DNA of 64,000 nt from Thiomicrorhabdus sp. Kp2 (GCF_000478585.1 NZ_ARWI01000001.1:2232001-2296000); one strand, 5' to 3'; positions 17,783-26,858 are shown, counted from the stretch's first letter. Made by a program: numbers and translations. Notes: generated by a model from the sequence alone, not told the origin.

Positions 17783-18883
17783 ATGACTACGCTACAAGAA
17801 CAAAACCCTAAAGTACTTTATCTACCCTCTACACCATTGAATATACTGGTTTCGGTGGCTCATGCGCTTGCCCATGCAGATAGTCAAAACGCTAGAATCG
17901 TTTTAATTGACCAAAAAAATATTCAAGACAATATTTACTTTAAGATCTTAAATGAATGGAAAGACTCACCTTTTGAACAGGTATTATTAACATCGGGTAG
18001 TGCTAGAGGTTTCCAAAAAGTTGTAGAACGAAAAGCTAATTTTAAAACTCTAGCAAAACTTGCTAAGGAATTTCCTGCAAATGCCATTGCGGTAGGAAGT
18101 GATAGAAGAGTTGAATTTCAGTATTTAATGCATTTGAGAACTGATGACAGGGGTGGCGTAGAAGGCTGGTATTTAGATGATGGGTTGTATTCCTATGCTG
18201 GTAGGCCTTATAGATGGTTCAAAGATTCTATTAATAGTATTTTAAAGAAACTGAGTTACGGGTTTTGGTGGCAAGAGCCCAAAACAGTTGGCTCATCTAA
18301 TTGGATTTACAAGGCCTGGTTGTTTTCGCCAGAAAACGCTATTGAGGCTATCCAACAAAAAGAGTGCCATCAGATTGTGACTGAATGGTTTGTAATAGAT
18401 CAAATTAAAGGTTTTAGTCAAACTATTTGTAAAGCTTTTGGTTTGTTACTAACTGAAGATGAATCAGATGTTTTTATTTTAATTCCACACCCCAATAATA
18501 TTGAAAAAATGCCAGGCTATCTTGCCAAAATAGAACATTTTTTAGCCAACTTAAATAACCATAATTTGAGTGTTTCAATAAAGTATCATCCACGTACAGA
18601 AAGTGAAGATCCATATAACTTTAAAGAGCGTTATGGTGTTAAATTGATTCCTTCTGCACTTGCCTTTGAATTTGTTCTACCATTGTTAAAGTCGAAGAGT
18701 TTTGTGATTGGTGATGTAGGCACTTCTTTGTTAACCGCAAAATGGTTACGTCCAGATGTAAATAATATTGCGGTATTAAATAAAGACTCTCAATTTGAAG
18801 TTAGGTTTCTGAAAATAATGCAAAAATTAGATGTGAGAGTGAAAGGTAGTTTTGATGAAGCGTTGGAGTTAATCAATGGCTAA
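17783..18883 (+). CDS. Putative glycosyltransferase of LPS outer core (paralogue A)
   Basis: 366 residues, not assigned to a named family with certainty. The layout is GT-B-like: an N-terminal Rossmann-type strand (VLYLPSTPLN), LDDGLYSYAGR at 131-141, a LSYGFWWQEPKTVGSSNWI block (158-176), IKYHPR (266-271), and IPSALAFEFVLPLL plus IGDVGTSLLTAKW near the end. The acidic DDG and the KYHP motif resemble polysialyltransferase / GT52 enzymes, which use CMP-sugars; this is inference. It begins one base after waaC. The next gene is a diverged copy. A CAAGGCCTGG palindrome-like site (one mismatch) lies near 18310. Confidence 0.6.
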   Translation: MTTLQEQNPKVLYLPSTPLNILVSVAHALAHADSQNARIVLIDQKNIQDNIYFKILNEWKDSPFEQVLLTSGSARGFQKVVERKANFKTLAKLAKEFPANAIAVGSDRRVEFQYLMHLRTDDRGGVEGWYLDDGLYSYAGRPYRWFKDSINSILKKLSYGFWWQEPKTVGSSNWIYKAWLFSPENAIEAIQQKECHQIVTEWFVIDQIKGFSQTICKAFGLLLTEDESDVFILIPHPNNIEKMPGYLAKIEHFLANLNNHNLSVSIKYHPRTESEDPYNFKERYGVKLIPSALAFEFVLPLLKSKSFVIGDVGTSLLTAKWLRPDVNNIAVLNKDSQFEVRFLKIMQKLDVRVKGSFDEALELING

Positions 18884-19973
18884 ACAAATTGATGTGTATT
18901 TAGTATCTTCAACATTACATTTCTTTTGGGCGTTTATGCTCGCTAAGCGATTTGAAAACAAACGAGATAGCCACTTAGTTCTAATAGATCAATACACTAA
19001 CAGGCCAATGCAACTCTGGAATTACTTAACAGCAGAGAACACGCCATTTATCTCTCAAACTAAATTGGAAGGTAGAGAGTTAGGTGGTTTAAAAAAAAAT
19101 CGTAACCGAAGTAAGCAGTTTAACTGGGTAAGTGATTTCATAAAAAATAACGATGTTAAAAGGGTTTGGATCGGTAACGACAGAAGTGTTTTGGGTCAAT
19201 GGTTTATAAAGGAAGCAAAGCAAAAAGATGCTTCCTGTGTCGGTTGTTTCATGGATGACGGTGTCTTTTCTTATTTGGGGCGAAAAGCTTCACAAAGTTT
19301 TAGAGAACGATATTTAGACGCCTCTTTTAAAAAACTGATTTACGGCCTTTGGTATGATTCACCTATAACGGTTGGTGCTAGCAAATGGATTGATGAGGCT
19401 TGGGTTATGTATCCAAACAATGTAAATCTTCTTTTAAAGCAAAAAAAAGTAGTCAATATTTTGCCTAATAATGAGTTTTTTAAAGATTTAAAAAATTTAT
19501 CTTATAAGGCGTTTTCGATTGAGAAGTTTGATACAGAAAGATTGAATCAATTAGATGTATTAATAACCCTTCCAAACCATTTCTTATTTTCCAAGTATCC
19601 AGGCTACAACAAATCGCTATTAAATCTAATCGATGTATTGAAGAAAAACGGGTTGTTCGTAGGGGTGAAATATCATCCTGCAGCAGGTAAAGCCGATTTA
19701 CTTAATGTTCAAGAAAAAGGTGTGTGGTTAATACCAAGTTACATGAGTTTTGAGCTTTTATTACCCTTTCTAGAGCATTCCAAAATAATAGGAGATCTTT
19801 CCACTACTCTTTTGATGGCGAATTATGCGGGATTAAAAAATGGCATTTATATGTTGGATGTTAACAAGGATAGCTATTCTAATAAGATGGCTAAACTTTG
19901 TTCTGAAGTGGGTGTTATTGTGACTGATTTAAAAGACTTGAATTCAAAGATATTAGGAAATAAAGCATCATGA
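18876..19973 (+). CDS. Putative glycosyltransferase of LPS outer core (paralogue B)
   Basis: 365 residues, a tandem diverged paralogue of the previous gene and overlapping it by eight bases. Shared in the same order: MDDGVFSYLGR (126-136), LIYGLWYDSPITVGASKWI, VKYHP, IPSYMSFELLLPFL and IGDLSTTLLMA. Equal length and order of motifs point to gene duplication, followed by divergence that may have changed acceptor or linkage. It has no signal peptide and no membrane segment, so it should work in the cytoplasm. It overlaps the next gene by four bases (ATGA). Confidence 0.6.
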   Translation: MAKQIDVYLVSSTLHFFWAFMLAKRFENKRDSHLVLIDQYTNRPMQLWNYLTAENTPFISQTKLEGRELGGLKKNRNRSKQFNWVSDFIKNNDVKRVWIGNDRSVLGQWFIKEAKQKDASCVGCFMDDGVFSYLGRKASQSFRERYLDASFKKLIYGLWYDSPITVGASKWIDEAWVMYPNNVNLLLKQKKVVNILPNNEFFKDLKNLSYKAFSIEKFDTERLNQLDVLITLPNHFLFSKYPGYNKSLLNLIDVLKKNGLFVGVKYHPAAGKADLLNVQEKGVWLIPSYMSFELLLPFLEHSKIIGDLSTTLLMANYAGLKNGIYMLDVNKDSYSNKMAKLCSEVGVIVTDLKDLNSKILGNKAS

Positions 19974-20563
19974 AACACCTTGAAAATATTCAGGAAATAA
20001 TTAGAGGTAAGCGAGTTGCACTTGTAGGTAATTCTAGAAGTGTTATCGGTAAAAAATATGATGTAGATAATCATGATGTCGTTATTAGAATGAATGGCGC
20101 TTGGAACTTGCCTGAAGAGATGAAGAAAAGTGTAGGTGTCAAGTTAGATATCCTTTGCGTTTCAGGCCATAAAAAAGAAATTTCTGAAATAGTCAAACTT
20201 TACCCAAACGTTGTCTGGATGTCTCCTAAGAGTAGAGATGTCATGGACTCTGAAGTTGCGAGTTTACTCTATTATTATCCCATAGAGTGGTGGAAAGAAT
20301 TATATGAAAAATTGGGATCTAGACCATCTACAGGTTGTATGGTAGTTGATCTATTGAGACGATCTTTGGATGATGGTACTTTAACTTTATATGGATTTGA
20401 TTTTTTTCAAAATGCCAGTTGGCATAAGCGATATAGTTTAATTGAACGCATCAAGTTATTCTTTGGAATGGATGTTTATGTCAACCCACATGATGGTGCT
20501 AAAGAAGCTGTTTTTATTAAAAACTGTTTGCCTGCTAATCAATTAAGCATTATCAAGCCTTAA
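19970..20563 (+). CDS. Glycosyltransferase family 29 (sialyltransferase-like) protein
   Basis: 197 residues. The N-terminal half has VALVGNSRS (16-24) and NHDVVIRMNGAW (34-45), which match the large sialylmotif of GT29 enzymes, and RPSTGCMVVDLL (118-129) with YGFDFF matches the small motif; a His at 152 may be the catalytic base of the later motif. GT29 is best known from animal sialyltransferases, with scattered short bacterial members in LPS or capsule loci. It probably transfers a sugar acid to the LPS core here; donor and linkage cannot be read from sequence. No membrane anchor. Confidence 0.7.
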   Translation: MKHLENIQEIIRGKRVALVGNSRSVIGKKYDVDNHDVVIRMNGAWNLPEEMKKSVGVKLDILCVSGHKKEISEIVKLYPNVVWMSPKSRDVMDSEVASLLYYYPIEWWKELYEKLGSRPSTGCMVVDLLRRSLDDGTLTLYGFDFFQNASWHKRYSLIERIKLFFGMDVYVNPHDGAKEAVFIKNCLPANQLSIIKP

Positions 20564-20566
20564 ATT

Positions 20567-21565
20567 ATGAATGTGAGAAAAAGTTTGAGAGTCGCAATAA
20601 TCAACAATACTCGTCCAACTAGCCATTATGGCTGTTTGATGGTTATGAAAAATTTAGAAACCTTACTCAAGCAGCAAGGGGTAGAAGTTTTATGGACTTG
20701 GCCAGTAAGCGTTGATTGGCGTACACATAAAGAAATGTTATTCGCTATGCCTAAAGTGGATGCGGTTATCGTCAACGGGGAAGGAACCATTCATCATGGT
20801 CCAAGGCGATGGCAGGCTCAAGCATTAGCAGAGTTTGCTGATTATGCGCATAACGTCCTACATTTACCTGCATTTTTGATTAATACCACTTTATATGCTA
20901 ACGAAGATTCTTTGTATGAATATATAAAAAGGTTTAACCGAATTTATGTTCGTGATCGTTCAAGTTTTGAAACGTTACAGACTAAACAAATTGAAAGTCA
21001 ATATGTACCTGATATGACGTTTGCTTTAAAACCTAATTCAAATTATCAGCCAAGTAAAGAGCTTTTAGTTGTGGACTCAGTTATGCAAACAGATGTTCCT
21101 AAGTTGAAAGAATTTAGTAAGAAGAACCAAGCAGATTATTGTTCAATGATTGTGGCAAGACCATCTAATTATTCTTTTTGGAAAAGACCGAGACGCTTTT
21201 TGATAGAAATATTTAAATGGGCAGTAAATGAAAAAAAGCGTAGTCTAAATCCAAGTGATTTTGAAGCGCAATTAGCAACATATCGACTTATTGTTACTGG
21301 ACGATATCATACTGTAACAATGTGTCTAAAAAACCGGATACCGTTTGTTGCATTAGAGTCGAATACTCCTAAAATTAGTTTTCTTCTAAAAGAAGTTTTT
21401 GGGGATACCCATCGAGTTATTTCTTCAGATAAGCTTGAAAGCTTGGAGTTTAATGAATGGAATTCTTTCTCTAAAGCAGAGTTATTAGCCATAGATTTGT
21501 TTATAGAAAAAGCGATTAATATGAACGCTAAAATGATAGAAGAAATCGTAAATGATATTGATTAA
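20567..21565 (+). CDS. Polysaccharide pyruvyltransferase family protein
   Basis: 332 residues with the features of the PF04230 family: an N-terminal RVAIINNTRPTSHYGCLMV segment, VIVNGEGTIHHG (about 72-83), a RIYVRDRSSFETL stretch in the middle, and the C-terminal VTGRYHTVTMCLKNRIPFVALESNTPKI that forms the substrate site. Family members add ketal pyruvate from PEP to sugars, or in some loci act as glycosyltransferase-like proteins. Position among LPS core genes supports sugar modification. Starts three bases after the GT29 gene. Confidence 0.75.
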   Translation: MNVRKSLRVAIINNTRPTSHYGCLMVMKNLETLLKQQGVEVLWTWPVSVDWRTHKEMLFAMPKVDAVIVNGEGTIHHGPRRWQAQALAEFADYAHNVLHLPAFLINTTLYANEDSLYEYIKRFNRIYVRDRSSFETLQTKQIESQYVPDMTFALKPNSNYQPSKELLVVDSVMQTDVPKLKEFSKKNQADYCSMIVARPSNYSFWKRPRRFLIEIFKWAVNEKKRSLNPSDFEAQLATYRLIVTGRYHTVTMCLKNRIPFVALESNTPKISFLLKEVFGDTHRVISSDKLESLEFNEWNSFSKAELLAIDLFIEKAINMNAKMIEEIVNDID

Positions 21566-21574
21566 GTTAATCTT

Positions 21575-22606
21575 ATGCTGAACAGATTAGTTAGATTTTA
21601 TTATCGATGGCGTAATAAAGAACACATTTCTAAACTTGAGTTAGAAAGTAAATATTCTTTAAACCAGATTATTGCAACCATTCAACAAAGCTCTCAGACT
21701 GTTGTTATGCCATCAATAAAAATCGTGTCCGAATATCGTTTTTTAGGAGGTGCTAATAATTTTGGATTTATCTTAATGAAGGATGAATATACTCATAAAA
21801 CTTTATGGGTTGGAAAAGTGGCATCCAAAGATTTAATTACTAGAGAAATACTTTTTTTAAAGTGGCATCAAGAATCCATTAATTTACAAGACGTTTTTGC
21901 TCCTCAATATTTAACATCGGGAAGGATACCCGAAACGAGTATTGAATTTCTTGTTACAGAAAAATTAACCTCTGTTAAACGTATAAAACTAAATAGTATG
22001 TTTAACTTGTATAAAAAGACAGCTGGAGCAAATGAATTTATAAATACAACCTTTGGAACTGATGAATTGATGCCTTTAAAAGCTGGTAGCCGTATAAGAG
22101 ATCTTTTATTAAATTTAGTGGTTCAATTAAAAACAGGTGAATCGAAAACTTTTATAGATACTTTTTTTATGGAAAGAAAGAAGTTTTTGCCCCAATTCAT
22201 CGATGATTTGTCCTCTATTGAGGACAAAGTCCATAGTCTGCATCAAAAGTTAAATATAGAAGATCCTTCTTTGTGGGGCTTTGTTCATGGTGATTTTAAA
22301 AAATCTAATATGATGGAAGATGGTGATGGGAATCTAAAATTGATTGATTTCCAATATATTTGCTATGGAATTAGGGTTTGGGATTTAGCGTTTTACCTTT
22401 CTAAAGATAAGGAAGGGTTTCAATCTTCTGTTATGAACGTTTTAAATTTATTAATTAACCAAAATGAAAGAAATCTACTGTTATTTTATTATGTTTTTTC
22501 TGTCTTATTACACCCAAATATTAAGACATTTGAAAATAGCTTTAACAACAAGATTTGCCCTGCTTTAAATTTATTAAATTCTGGTGTGTTCTGTGAATCT
22601 AGATAA
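21575..22606 (+). CDS. Aminoglycoside/choline kinase-like phosphotransferase
   Basis: 343 residues. The C-terminal half shows the protein-kinase-like catalytic core of the APH family: WGFVHGDFKKSNMM (the HGDxxxxN loop) and LKLIDFQYICYGIRVWDLAFYL (the DFxxxxxGxxxxDLA metal site). The N-terminal lobe is less clear. In LPS loci such kinases may phosphorylate core sugars or attach to lipid intermediates; the substrate is not known. It overlaps the start of the following ligase gene by 14 to 23 bases. Confidence 0.7.
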   Translation: MLNRLVRFYYRWRNKEHISKLELESKYSLNQIIATIQQSSQTVVMPSIKIVSEYRFLGGANNFGFILMKDEYTHKTLWVGKVASKDLITREILFLKWHQESINLQDVFAPQYLTSGRIPETSIEFLVTEKLTSVKRIKLNSMFNLYKKTAGANEFINTTFGTDELMPLKAGSRIRDLLLNLVVQLKTGESKTFIDTFFMERKKFLPQFIDDLSSIEDKVHSLHQKLNIEDPSLWGFVHGDFKKSNMMEDGDGNLKLIDFQYICYGIRVWDLAFYLSKDKEGFQSSVMNVLNLLINQNERNLLLFYYVFSVLLHPNIKTFENSFNNKICPALNLLNSGVFCESR

Positions 22607-23951
22607 ACCGAAATTAAAAGAAACTCACCTGCTTGTCTTGCGATGGTTGACGTTTATTCTTGTGATTATGTTATTTGCTGGTTATAGCCTAAGAGGTGTT
22701 ATTCCTTACAATTTTGAGCAGATATTAATCTTAATGTTTTTTTTGGGAGGGTATGTTTTTTGGAAGCAAAAAAAACATGAGGTATTAGATAGGTCTTTTA
22801 ATATTTGGCTGCTACTACTCACATCATATTGGTTAAGTATTTTTTTAATAAGTTTTTATCATTTTTCTTTTGGTGAAGTTACAGTCCAAAAATTGCAAAT
22901 AGTGTTTTTGATTTTAGGCTTTATTGTACTTGGCTTGACGATTTTAAACCTGAATCCAAGCATTGATTATTTTTGGTACTTTTTAATCGTTGCTAGTATG
23001 TTTATGGCTATTTGGTTAGGGATGGAGTTAAAGGCTCATGGCTTAGATGCCGTTTTTAATGCAACAAGATTTGGTGGTGCTTATGGGCATCCAATAAAGT
23101 TTGGTGTTTATGGTAACGGTTTACTTATATTAATGCTTGGTGGGTTTGTTTGGGCATACAAAAAACACCCTTTGTTACTAATTTTATGGGTGCTACTGGT
23201 TATTAGTAATCTTTTAATAGTAATTCTTTCACAAAGTCGAACTGCTTGGATTGGTTGGCCAGAAGCTATTATTGGTTGGGGAGGGTATTATTTATTTTTA
23301 ATTTTAAAGAGTTCTTCTTCTAAATGGTTTAAATTGAATATTATTTCTTTACCCTTGATTGTATTATTTTTAATAACTAGTTCTGAACCAGTTAAAAGTG
23401 TTTTTGAAAAACGTTATATGGCCGCTGTTAATGATATTGTTGGCTATATAAATGGAGATAATCCGTATTCAAGTTTAGGTGCTCGATTTGTGATGTATGA
23501 GACTAGTTGGAATCTAATTCAAGAAAGGCCTTGGCTAGGATATGGTGCAGATGGTTTTAAAGAAAATTTTAAGTCTCAAAGTGCTTATGTGTTGAATAGT
23601 CGCTTTAGTAGGTCTAGTGAAGGACTTAAGTATAGTCAGGTTCATAATCAATTTTTAATGACTTGGATTCAATACGGCATATTCCCAGTTCTAATTTTAT
23701 TGTCGTTTTTTATATATATTCTAAGGTTCTTTTGGTTAGGTATGCGTTCTAGTGAACCTGAGAGTAAACCAATCTTCATTGCTGGAATTGTTTTTTCAGT
23801 CGCAACCTTTATGTCTTTTATGCCAGAGAGCCCGTTAGAATATAGCAGTTATAGTGCTCATTATTGGTTGTTTTTAACTTTACTATTTGTGTTTGCAGTA
23901 ATAGAAAAAAACAAATTAATTGAATTTAAAGAAAGTTCTCATGTCTCATAG
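22584..23951 (+). CDS. O-antigen ligase family protein (WaaL/Wzy-type)
   Basis: 455 residues with about eleven hydrophobic helices and the large periplasmic loop of the Wzy_C family. That loop holds RFVMYETSWNLIQERPWLGYGADGF and the conserved histidine in YSQVHNQFLMTWIQYG. Such proteins join undecaprenyl-linked polymer to lipid A-core, or polymerise O-units. The start is GTG at 22584 or GTG at 22593; both lie inside the previous gene and no ATG is available. Last gene of the LPS block. Confidence 0.85.
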   Translation: MCSVNLDKPKLKETHLLVLRWLTFILVIMLFAGYSLRGVIPYNFEQILILMFFLGGYVFWKQKKHEVLDRSFNIWLLLLTSYWLSIFLISFYHFSFGEVTVQKLQIVFLILGFIVLGLTILNLNPSIDYFWYFLIVASMFMAIWLGMELKAHGLDAVFNATRFGGAYGHPIKFGVYGNGLLILMLGGFVWAYKKHPLLLILWVLLVISNLLIVILSQSRTAWIGWPEAIIGWGGYYLFLILKSSSSKWFKLNIISLPLIVLFLITSSEPVKSVFEKRYMAAVNDIVGYINGDNPYSSLGARFVMYETSWNLIQERPWLGYGADGFKENFKSQSAYVLNSRFSRSSEGLKYSQVHNQFLMTWIQYGIFPVLILLSFFIYILRFFWLGMRSSEPESKPIFIAGIVFSVATFMSFMPESPLEYSSYSAHYWLFLTLLFVFAVIEKNKLIEFKESSHVS

Positions 23952-23962
23952 AAATGCTTTAA

Positions 23963-26821
23963 GTGAACTTTATGAATTATAGACTTAATGATGCTTCTGT
24001 TTTTGAGATATCGCCACAACAGCTCAGTAAGCCTAAAACAACTCGAGAGTTAGCTATAGTTGTTGGTAATAATCTCTGTATTAATAAACCATTAACAATG
24101 CGCGCTGGAGGCACTTCTTTAGGTGGGCAGGCGATTGGTTCTGGGGTGGTGATTGATGTTTCTAAGCATTTAACCAATATTATTGATTATCAGCCTGATG
24201 TACATGAGATTACCGTTGAACCTGGTGTAATTCAGGATGATTTGAATGACTTTGTAAAAGCGGACGGTTTGAAGTTTGCTCCTGATACTTCGACCTCTAA
24301 TCGTGCCATGATTGGGGGGATGATTGGTAATAACTCTTGTGGTTCATACTCGGTTTATTACGGTACCACCCGTGAACATGTTAAATCATTAGAGGTGATT
24401 TTGGCGGATGGTTCAGAAGTGTGTTTTGAACCACTAACGGCAGAACAACTTCATGACAAACTGAATCAAACAAATTTTGAAGGTAATCTTTATCGTACGG
24501 TGATTCGTTTGCTGAAAAGTCATGGTAAACAAATCTTAGAGCACTTTCCGCATCCTTCTATAAAACGTCGTAATACGGGCTATGCCTTAGACGAGCTGTA
24601 TCGTCATCATCATCCTTTTAACCCGAATGGAAAACCTTTTAACTTAGCCCCACTTATTTGCGGAAGTGAAGGGACTTTGGCGGTCGTGAAAACTGCTACG
24701 TTAAACTTAGTGCCTCAGCCTAAATTCAGGCAATTGCTCTGTGCACATTTTGATTCGATTGAGTCGGCAATGCGAGTGGTTGAAGGCTTGCTTGAATTTG
24801 AACCAGCGGCCATTGAGTTAATTGATAAGGCGACTTTAGACGGAACTAAAGCCAATATTCAGCAGCAACAAAACCGTTTTTGGATTGACGGTGAACCAGA
24901 AGCGGTATTGGTTTGTGAATGGTTTGCGGAAAATGAAGCGGATTTAAATCATCAAATGTTAACTTACCAGGCCTGGTTAATTGAAAACCAAGCGTATGCT
25001 GCCCCCATTATTAATGCACAAGATGCGGCAAAGGTGTGGGAGGTGCGTAAAGCGGGCTTGGGCATGTTAATGGGCAAAGTCACGCGTAAAAAAGCGGTGG
25101 CGGTGATTGAAGATGCGGCTGTTCCTGTGAAGGATTTGTTTAGCTATTTTACCGATGTTCAGGCTTTAATGGCTGAGTTGCAAGTGGGTTGTGTCTATTA
25201 TGGTCATGCTTCTGTTGGTTTGATTCATATTCGTCCAGAGTTGGATTTGGCAACAGAAGAGGGTAAACATCTTTTTACAACCATTGCAGAGCGCAATTCA
25301 AAGTTGGTTAAAAAATACCGAGGGGCTATTTCGGGCGAACACGGTGATGGACGAATTCGTGCGCCATTTATTAAAGAACAAGTTGGCGAGCAGGTTTATG
25401 CCTATTTAATGGAGCTAAAGCGAGCGTTTGACCCTTATAATTTATTAAACCCAGGCGTGATTATTGGCGATATGCCTATTACCGAAAACTTGCGCGCCGA
25501 CAGGCAACCTCAGCAACTCATTGATACGAAGTTTGATTGGTCCAATGATTTGTCTTTGATGGATGCGGTAGAGAAGTGTAATGGTGCAGGTGCTTGCAGA
25601 AAGTCTGCAGGGCGTGGAGTGATGTGTCCTTCTTACCAAGCAACACGTGAAGAAAATTACTCAACCAGGGGGCGAAGCAATTTACTGCGTTTTGCTTTGA
25701 CAGAGCCGAATCCACAAAAAGCTTTGAGCGATGCTGAATTACAAGATGCGCTGGAGATGTGTTTGGGTTGTAAAGCTTGCAAAACCGAGTGTCCTGCAAA
25801 TGTGGATATGGCGCGTCTTAAATCTGAAGTGTTGTATCAAACGAATGGTTCATCGGCTTCGCTCTCTAATTGGCTCGTAGCGCATTATGGTGCTATTTTA
25901 AAACAAGCGCAAAACTGGCCCGCGACTTATAACTGGTTGCAATCGTTATCGGTTGTGAAAGGTTTGATGGGGGTCGATAAAAATAGAACCTTGCCTAAGG
26001 CGTTTAAATCAAATCTCCAGGCCTGGTGGTTTCAGTTTGGCACTAAAAATGTGCCTTCAAAACACGTTAATAATCAAACTATTTGGGTTTTATGCGATCT
26101 GTTTAGTCAATATCAAGAACCGCGAGTGGGGCAAGTCGTTTTAGAATCGCTTCATAAGCTTGGCTTAAACGTAAAGCCGCTGTTTTTGGAACAGTCACCC
26201 AGAATGTTAATCAGTAAAGGATTATTAAAACAAGCAAAGAAAGCCTTAATTGATACGATTTTTGACCTTGAAGCCTATCAGCAGGGAGATTTGATTGTGG
26301 GGATTGAGCCATCAGAACTGCTGGTTTGGCGTGATGAGGCCAAAGACTTACTTAGTAACGCGCATTTTGCAAGTAACCAGGCCTGGTCAGTTTCTCAAGC
26401 TAAAAAACAAGGCTTGCAGAACATTCTCTCTTTTGAGGAATTGATGTTAAGACTGAATGAATTAGGTGTTTTGCCTGAATTCAACGCTCTAAACAAAACC
26501 GTATGGTTGCATGTGCATTGTCATCAAAAGGCTTTAGCCAAACCGATGGATTCAAAAACCGCTTTAGAATTGATACCAGGCCTGGTAGTTAATATGATTC
26601 CATCGGGTTGTTGCGGTATGTCTGGCGATTTTGGTTATAAACATTATGAAGTGTCTAAAACGATTGCTAATCAGGTGTTATTACCCACTTTAGAACAAGC
26701 TAGGCTTGAAGATTTAATTGTTGCCACAGGCACAAGTTGTCGTCATCAACTAGCCGATTTGGGGCAACACACCTCAATGCATATAGCGCAAGTGTTTGCT
26801 CAGGCCTTACAAACACAATAA
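23963..26821 (+). CDS. FAD-linked oxidase with Fe-S domain (YdiJ / D-lactate dehydrogenase type)
   Basis: A 952-residue fusion of a GlcD-type FAD domain and a GlcF-type Fe-S domain, oxidising a 2-hydroxyacid and passing electrons to the quinone pool or a partner. Seen: FAD-binding TMRAGGTSLGGQAIG near residue 45 and TSNRAMIGGMIGNNSCG near 115; a 4Fe-4S pair (CNGAGACRKSAGRGVMCP and CLGCKACKTECP); and CCG-domain motifs HCHQKAL and SGCCGMSGDFGY. Start is GTG 23963 or ATG 23972; a stop codon lies just upstream, so the N-terminus is shorter than usual for the family. Four core palindromes lie inside it, read YQAWL, LQAWW, NQAWS and IPGLV. Confidence 0.88.
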   Translation: MNFMNYRLNDASVFEISPQQLSKPKTTRELAIVVGNNLCINKPLTMRAGGTSLGGQAIGSGVVIDVSKHLTNIIDYQPDVHEITVEPGVIQDDLNDFVKADGLKFAPDTSTSNRAMIGGMIGNNSCGSYSVYYGTTREHVKSLEVILADGSEVCFEPLTAEQLHDKLNQTNFEGNLYRTVIRLLKSHGKQILEHFPHPSIKRRNTGYALDELYRHHHPFNPNGKPFNLAPLICGSEGTLAVVKTATLNLVPQPKFRQLLCAHFDSIESAMRVVEGLLEFEPAAIELIDKATLDGTKANIQQQQNRFWIDGEPEAVLVCEWFAENEADLNHQMLTYQAWLIENQAYAAPIINAQDAAKVWEVRKAGLGMLMGKVTRKKAVAVIEDAAVPVKDLFSYFTDVQALMAELQVGCVYYGHASVGLIHIRPELDLATEEGKHLFTTIAERNSKLVKKYRGAISGEHGDGRIRAPFIKEQVGEQVYAYLMELKRAFDPYNLLNPGVIIGDMPITENLRADRQPQQLIDTKFDWSNDLSLMDAVEKCNGAGACRKSAGRGVMCPSYQATREENYSTRGRSNLLRFALTEPNPQKALSDAELQDALEMCLGCKACKTECPANVDMARLKSEVLYQTNGSSASLSNWLVAHYGAILKQAQNWPATYNWLQSLSVVKGLMGVDKNRTLPKAFKSNLQAWWFQFGTKNVPSKHVNNQTIWVLCDLFSQYQEPRVGQVVLESLHKLGLNVKPLFLEQSPRMLISKGLLKQAKKALIDTIFDLEAYQQGDLIVGIEPSELLVWRDEAKDLLSNAHFASNQAWSVSQAKKQGLQNILSFEELMLRLNELGVLPEFNALNKTVWLHVHCHQKALAKPMDSKTALELIPGLVVNMIPSGCCGMSGDFGYKHYEVSKTIANQVLLPTLEQARLEDLIVATGTSCRHQLADLGQHTSMHIAQVFAQALQTQ
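24964..24979. repeat. Dispersed palindrome, near-exact copy in the FAD/Fe-S oxidase gene
   Basis: TTACCAGGCCTGGTTA; core 24967-24976 exact. Read as YQAWL. Confidence 0.88.
26017..26026. repeat. Core palindrome CCAGGCCTGG in the FAD/Fe-S oxidase gene
   Basis: Exact core with degenerate arms (ATCT / TGGT). Read as LQAWW. Confidence 0.85.
26377..26386. repeat. Core palindrome CCAGGCCTGG in the FAD/Fe-S oxidase gene
   Basis: Exact core flanked by GTAA and TCAG. Read as NQAWS. Confidence 0.85.
26573..26588. repeat. Dispersed palindrome, near-exact copy in the FAD/Fe-S oxidase gene
   Basis: ATACCAGGCCTGGTAG; core 26576-26585 exact. Read as IPGLV. Its next neighbour is the exact copy at 26843. 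Confidence 0.88.
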
Positions 26822-26842
26822 GAACACTGCAACTGGACGTTT

Positions 26843-26858
26843 TTACCAGGCCTGGTAA
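26843..26858. repeat. Dispersed palindrome TTACCAGGCCTGGTAA, exact copy forming the HIT stop codon
   Basis: Exact 16-base copy lying 22 bases after the oxidase stop and covering the last four codons and the TAA of the minus-strand HIT gene (read YQAW-stop). Confidence 0.95.
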
